The notes under the pieces: model-generated
What the model was told of the DNA's origin: nothing
Databases searched by the model: none
Seen by the model: the letters and a program-made list of their open reading frames with translations, nothing else
Shown: piece by piece, positions 61,910 through 64,000 of the stretch
Position numbering within the stretch: position 1 is the stretch's first letter
How the letters are laid out: each line of letters begins with the position of its first letter
Source of the DNA: Paraburkholderia sejongensis
GTDB lineage: Bacteria > Pseudomonadota > Gammaproteobacteria > Burkholderiales > Burkholderiaceae
Assembly (NCBI RefSeq): GCF_020880815.1
Contig: NZ_JAJITD010000007.1
Span: 186,001 to 250,000, forward strand
Reading direction: 5' to 3'
DNA: 64,000 bases
Translations under genes and position numbers: made by a program

Positions 61910-63391
61910 TCAGGCGAGCGGCGCGCGCGCGGGATCGAACAGCGGCCGCACGTGCCGGTACAGCGCGCGATACGCTTCGAGCCGGCTGCGCAGCTGAGTG
62001 TGGCGGTGCGGATTCGGCGTGAACTCCTTTTCGACGGGCGGCTTGGTCAGCACCACGGCCGGGTCGCCGCCCGCGGCGAGCCAGCCGAGCCGGGCCGCGC
62101 CGAGCGCCGCGCCGGTTTCGCCGCCGCCGTGCTTGACGGTGACCGTGTCGAGCGCGTCGGCGAGCAGTTGAGCCCAGTAATCGCTGCGGGCGCCGCCGCC
62201 GAGCAGCGACAGCACCTTCGCTTCGGTGCCGGCCGCGCGCAACGCGTCGAGGCCGTCGGTCAGCGCGAGCGTCACGCCTTCGAGCACCGCGTAGCCGAGC
62301 AGCGCGCGATCGGTCGCATGATTCATCCCGAAGAACACGCCTTGCGCGTACGGGTCGTTGTGCGGCGTGCGCTCGCCCGACAGATACGGCAGGAACAGCG
62401 GCGCGGTCGTAAGCGCATCGGCGGGCAGCGCTTCGATTTCGGCGAGCAGCGTCGGCTCGTCGGTCGAGGTCAGTTTGCAGACCCAGCGCAGACAGCTCGC
62501 CGCCGACAGCACCACGCTCATCTGATGCCAGCGGTCCGGAATCGCGTGACAGAACGCATGTACGGCCGAAGCCGGATTCGGCCGGAAGCTGTCTCCGACC
62601 ACGCACAGCACGCCCGAGGTGCCGAGCGACACGAAGCCGTCGCCGGGCTGCGTCGCGCCGATGCCGATCGCGCTGGTCGCGTTATCGCCGCCGCCGGCCG
62701 CGACGATCACGTCTTCGCTCAGGCCGAATTCGCGCGCGAGTTCCGGCAGCAAGGTGCCGGCCGGCGCGCTGCCTTCGCGCAGCGCCGGCATCTGCGCGCG
62801 CGTCATGTTGCAGGCGGCAAGCAGCGAATCGGACCAGTCGCGCTTCGCGACGTCGAGCCACAACGTGCCGGCCGCGTCCGATGGATCGGACACCTTACCG
62901 CCGGTCAGTTGCAGGCGCAGATAGTCTTTCGGCAGCAGCACGCAGGCGGTGCGCGCGAAGATTTCCGGTTCGTGCCGCGCGACCCAGAGCAGCTTCGGCG
63001 CGGTGAAACCGGGCATCGCCAGATTTCCGGCGATCTCGTGCAGTTGCGGCGCGCGTTCGGTCAGTTCCGCGCATTCCTTGTCGCTGCGCATGTCGTTCCA
63101 CAGGATCGCGGGACGCAGCACGCTGTCGTGCGCGTCGAGCAGCACCGCGCCGTGCATCTGCCCGGACAGGCCGATGCCGCGAATCCGCGCGAACTCAATC
63201 GGATGACGCGAGCGCAACGCGGCGAGCGCCGCGCGGGTGCCGGCCCACCAGTCTTGCGGATTCTGTTCGGCCCAGCGCTGATGCGGGCGCGAAACGGTAA
63301 ACGGCGTGCCCGCAGTGCCGACCACGCGGCCGTCGGAGGCGAGCAGCAGAACTTTCACTTCGGACGTGCCGAGGTCGATGCCTAGGTACAT
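61910..63391 (-). CDS. xylB: Xylulokinase
   Basis: FGGY kinase of 493 residues phosphorylating D-xylulose with ATP. N-terminal YLGIDLGTSEVKVLLL, GLSGQMHGAVLLD, AILWNDMRSDKECAEL, catalytic Asp236 in AAGGGDNATSAIG, FLPYLSGERTPHNDP and SLLGGGARSDYWAQLL. In this context D-xylulose would come from D-arabitol oxidised by the mannitol-dehydrogenase-family enzyme upstream. Stop is 85 bases before the regulator. Confidence 0.94.
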   Translation of the reverse strand: MYLGIDLGTSEVKVLLLASDGRVVGTAGTPFTVSRPHQRWAEQNPQDWWAGTRAALAALRSRHPIEFARIRGIGLSGQMHGAVLLDAHDSVLRPAILWNDMRSDKECAELTERAPQLHEIAGNLAMPGFTAPKLLWVARHEPEIFARTACVLLPKDYLRLQLTGGKVSDPSDAAGTLWLDVAKRDWSDSLLAACNMTRAQMPALREGSAPAGTLLPELAREFGLSEDVIVAAGGGDNATSAIGIGATQPGDGFVSLGTSGVLCVVGDSFRPNPASAVHAFCHAIPDRWHQMSVVLSAASCLRWVCKLTSTDEPTLLAEIEALPADALTTAPLFLPYLSGERTPHNDPYAQGVFFGMNHATDRALLGYAVLEGVTLALTDGLDALRAAGTEAKVLSLLGGGARSDYWAQLLADALDTVTVKHGGGETGAALGAARLGWLAAGGDPAVVLTKPPVEKEFTPNPHRHTQLRSRLEAYRALYRHVRPLFDPARAPLA

Positions 63392-63474
63392 GGGCGCGAA
63401 ACCTTCGTCGTTGGGGGATGCGCTACTTTAGCCGCTGAGCGCGCGCGCTGTCATGGGCATTAAGCCTGGCACGC

Positions 63475-64000
63475 TCATAGCGCGCCGCGCCTGGCGAGCC
63501 ACGCGTCGACACGCGCGAGCGCGCCGGCGAGCGCCGCTTCCAGCTCCGGCGTTTGCGCCATCCCGCCCCATAGCAGCCGGTCGGCGGCAAACGCGCGCAG
63601 CGGCTCGGGCGCGTTGAAGATACCATGCGCGACCTTCTCGTCCATCACGCCGTCCTGATACGCGTACGGCAACCTGCCGGTGTGCCAGCGTTCGAGAAAG
63701 CGGAAAAACAGCGCGGGCAGCATCGCGGTCGCGGCCGGCGTGACGCCGCGTTCGAAGCATTCGGCGAGCGTCGGTGCAATGAAGCCGGGCAGCTTCGAGA
63801 AGCCGTCGGCGGCCACGCGCTGGTTGGTGTCGAGAATGTGCGGATTGCTGAAGCGTTCGAGCACCACGTCGCGATAGCGTTCGAGATCGAGCGGACTTGG
63901 GGTGAGGCACGGAATCACGTCCTCAGTCACGTAGTCGTACGCGAACTGGCGGATGTCGGGGTCGAGCGTACCTTCGTGGATGAACTTCAGACCGACCAGC
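63475..64000 (-). CDS. mtlK: Mannitol dehydrogenase family protein (5' end outside window)
   Basis: C-terminal about 175 residues of a long-chain mannitol/D-arabitol 2-dehydrogenase; the frame runs off the right edge. Recognisable parts: FIHEGTLDPDIRQFAYDYVTEDVIPCL, YRDVVLERFSNPHILDTNQRVAADGFSKLPGFI and VMDEKVAHGIFNAPEPL. These enzymes oxidise D-mannitol to D-fructose and D-arabitol to D-xylulose with NAD. It heads the xylB / regulator operon; the gap of 83 bases to xylB suggests co-transcription. Confidence 0.9.
   Translation of the reverse strand, partial: LVGLKFIHEGTLDPDIRQFAYDYVTEDVIPCLTPSPLDLERYRDVVLERFSNPHILDTNQRVAADGFSKLPGFIAPTLAECFERGVTPAATAMLPALFFRFLERWHTGRLPYAYQDGVMDEKVAHGIFNAPEPLRAFAADRLLWGGMAQTPELEAALAGALARVDAWLARRGAL

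Overview
The window is a stretch of chromosome from a high-GC beta-proteobacterium, almost certainly Burkholderia or Paraburkholderia. The evidence is the high GC content, the recA-recX-sucCD order, the ilvE / zinc-finger / waaF block, the pgk-pyk-fba-purC-purE-purK-tsaC run, and a bpeAB-oprB type efflux operon with its TetR repressor. I see no rRNA, tRNA, insertion sequence, prophage or CRISPR array. Almost everything is core chromosomal gene content in tightly packed operons.

Layout. 1-2267: two-component system (minus strand, kinase cut by the window edge). 2404-4397: LexA-controlled recA and recX. 4535-7457: DUF2889 gene, sucC and sucD. 7634-11112: TerC-like membrane protein, type IV pilin and PglL-type O-oligosaccharyltransferase. 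11176-16258: MazG-like pyrophosphohydrolase, moaC, secreted M48 protease, a conserved unknown, an alpha/beta hydrolase and an NTF2-like protein. 16424-20209: waaF, zinc-finger protein and ilvE (minus), with the azlCD exporter divergent. 20494-28788: pgk, pyk, fba, then purC, purE, purK and a Sua5/TsaC gene. 28936-33111: GDSL lipoprotein esterase, sterol-desaturase family protein and PBP4 (minus). 33424-37109: OmpR-type regulator, kinase and a DegP protease. 37388-39963: small exported protein, DUF427, CoxG-like and isochorismatase-family proteins. 40070-47160: TetR repressor and RND efflux operon with a clear AcrR-like operator. 47398-50665: NCS2 permease and an FGGY kinase. 50824-54262: zur-znuA-znuC-znuB. 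54539-64000: polyol catabolism, with an SDR dehydrogenase, ABC transporter and HAD phosphatase on plus, converging on a mannitol-dehydrogenase / xylulokinase / SorC-regulator operon on minus.

How the genes work together. Several blocks combine a sensor or regulator, its probable DNA site and its target. LexA has a box before recA. A box matching the PmrA/BasR consensus lies between a two-component system and degP. An AcrR-like operator covers the efflux promoter. A Zur-like box lies before zur-znuACB. The polyol locus has uptake, oxidation, phosphorylation and regulation together, and the two arms share one bidirectional terminator.

Nothing here is clearly a new kind of system. The most unusual features are: a pilin with a 40-residue leader and a Pro/Ala/Ser-rich disulfide loop beside a PglL ligase; a His-rich tail on ZnuC with no His-rich loop visible in ZnuA; an in-frame open extension upstream of pyk; and at least eight unrelated 9-14 bp tandem repeats, mostly at gene ends or in leaders.
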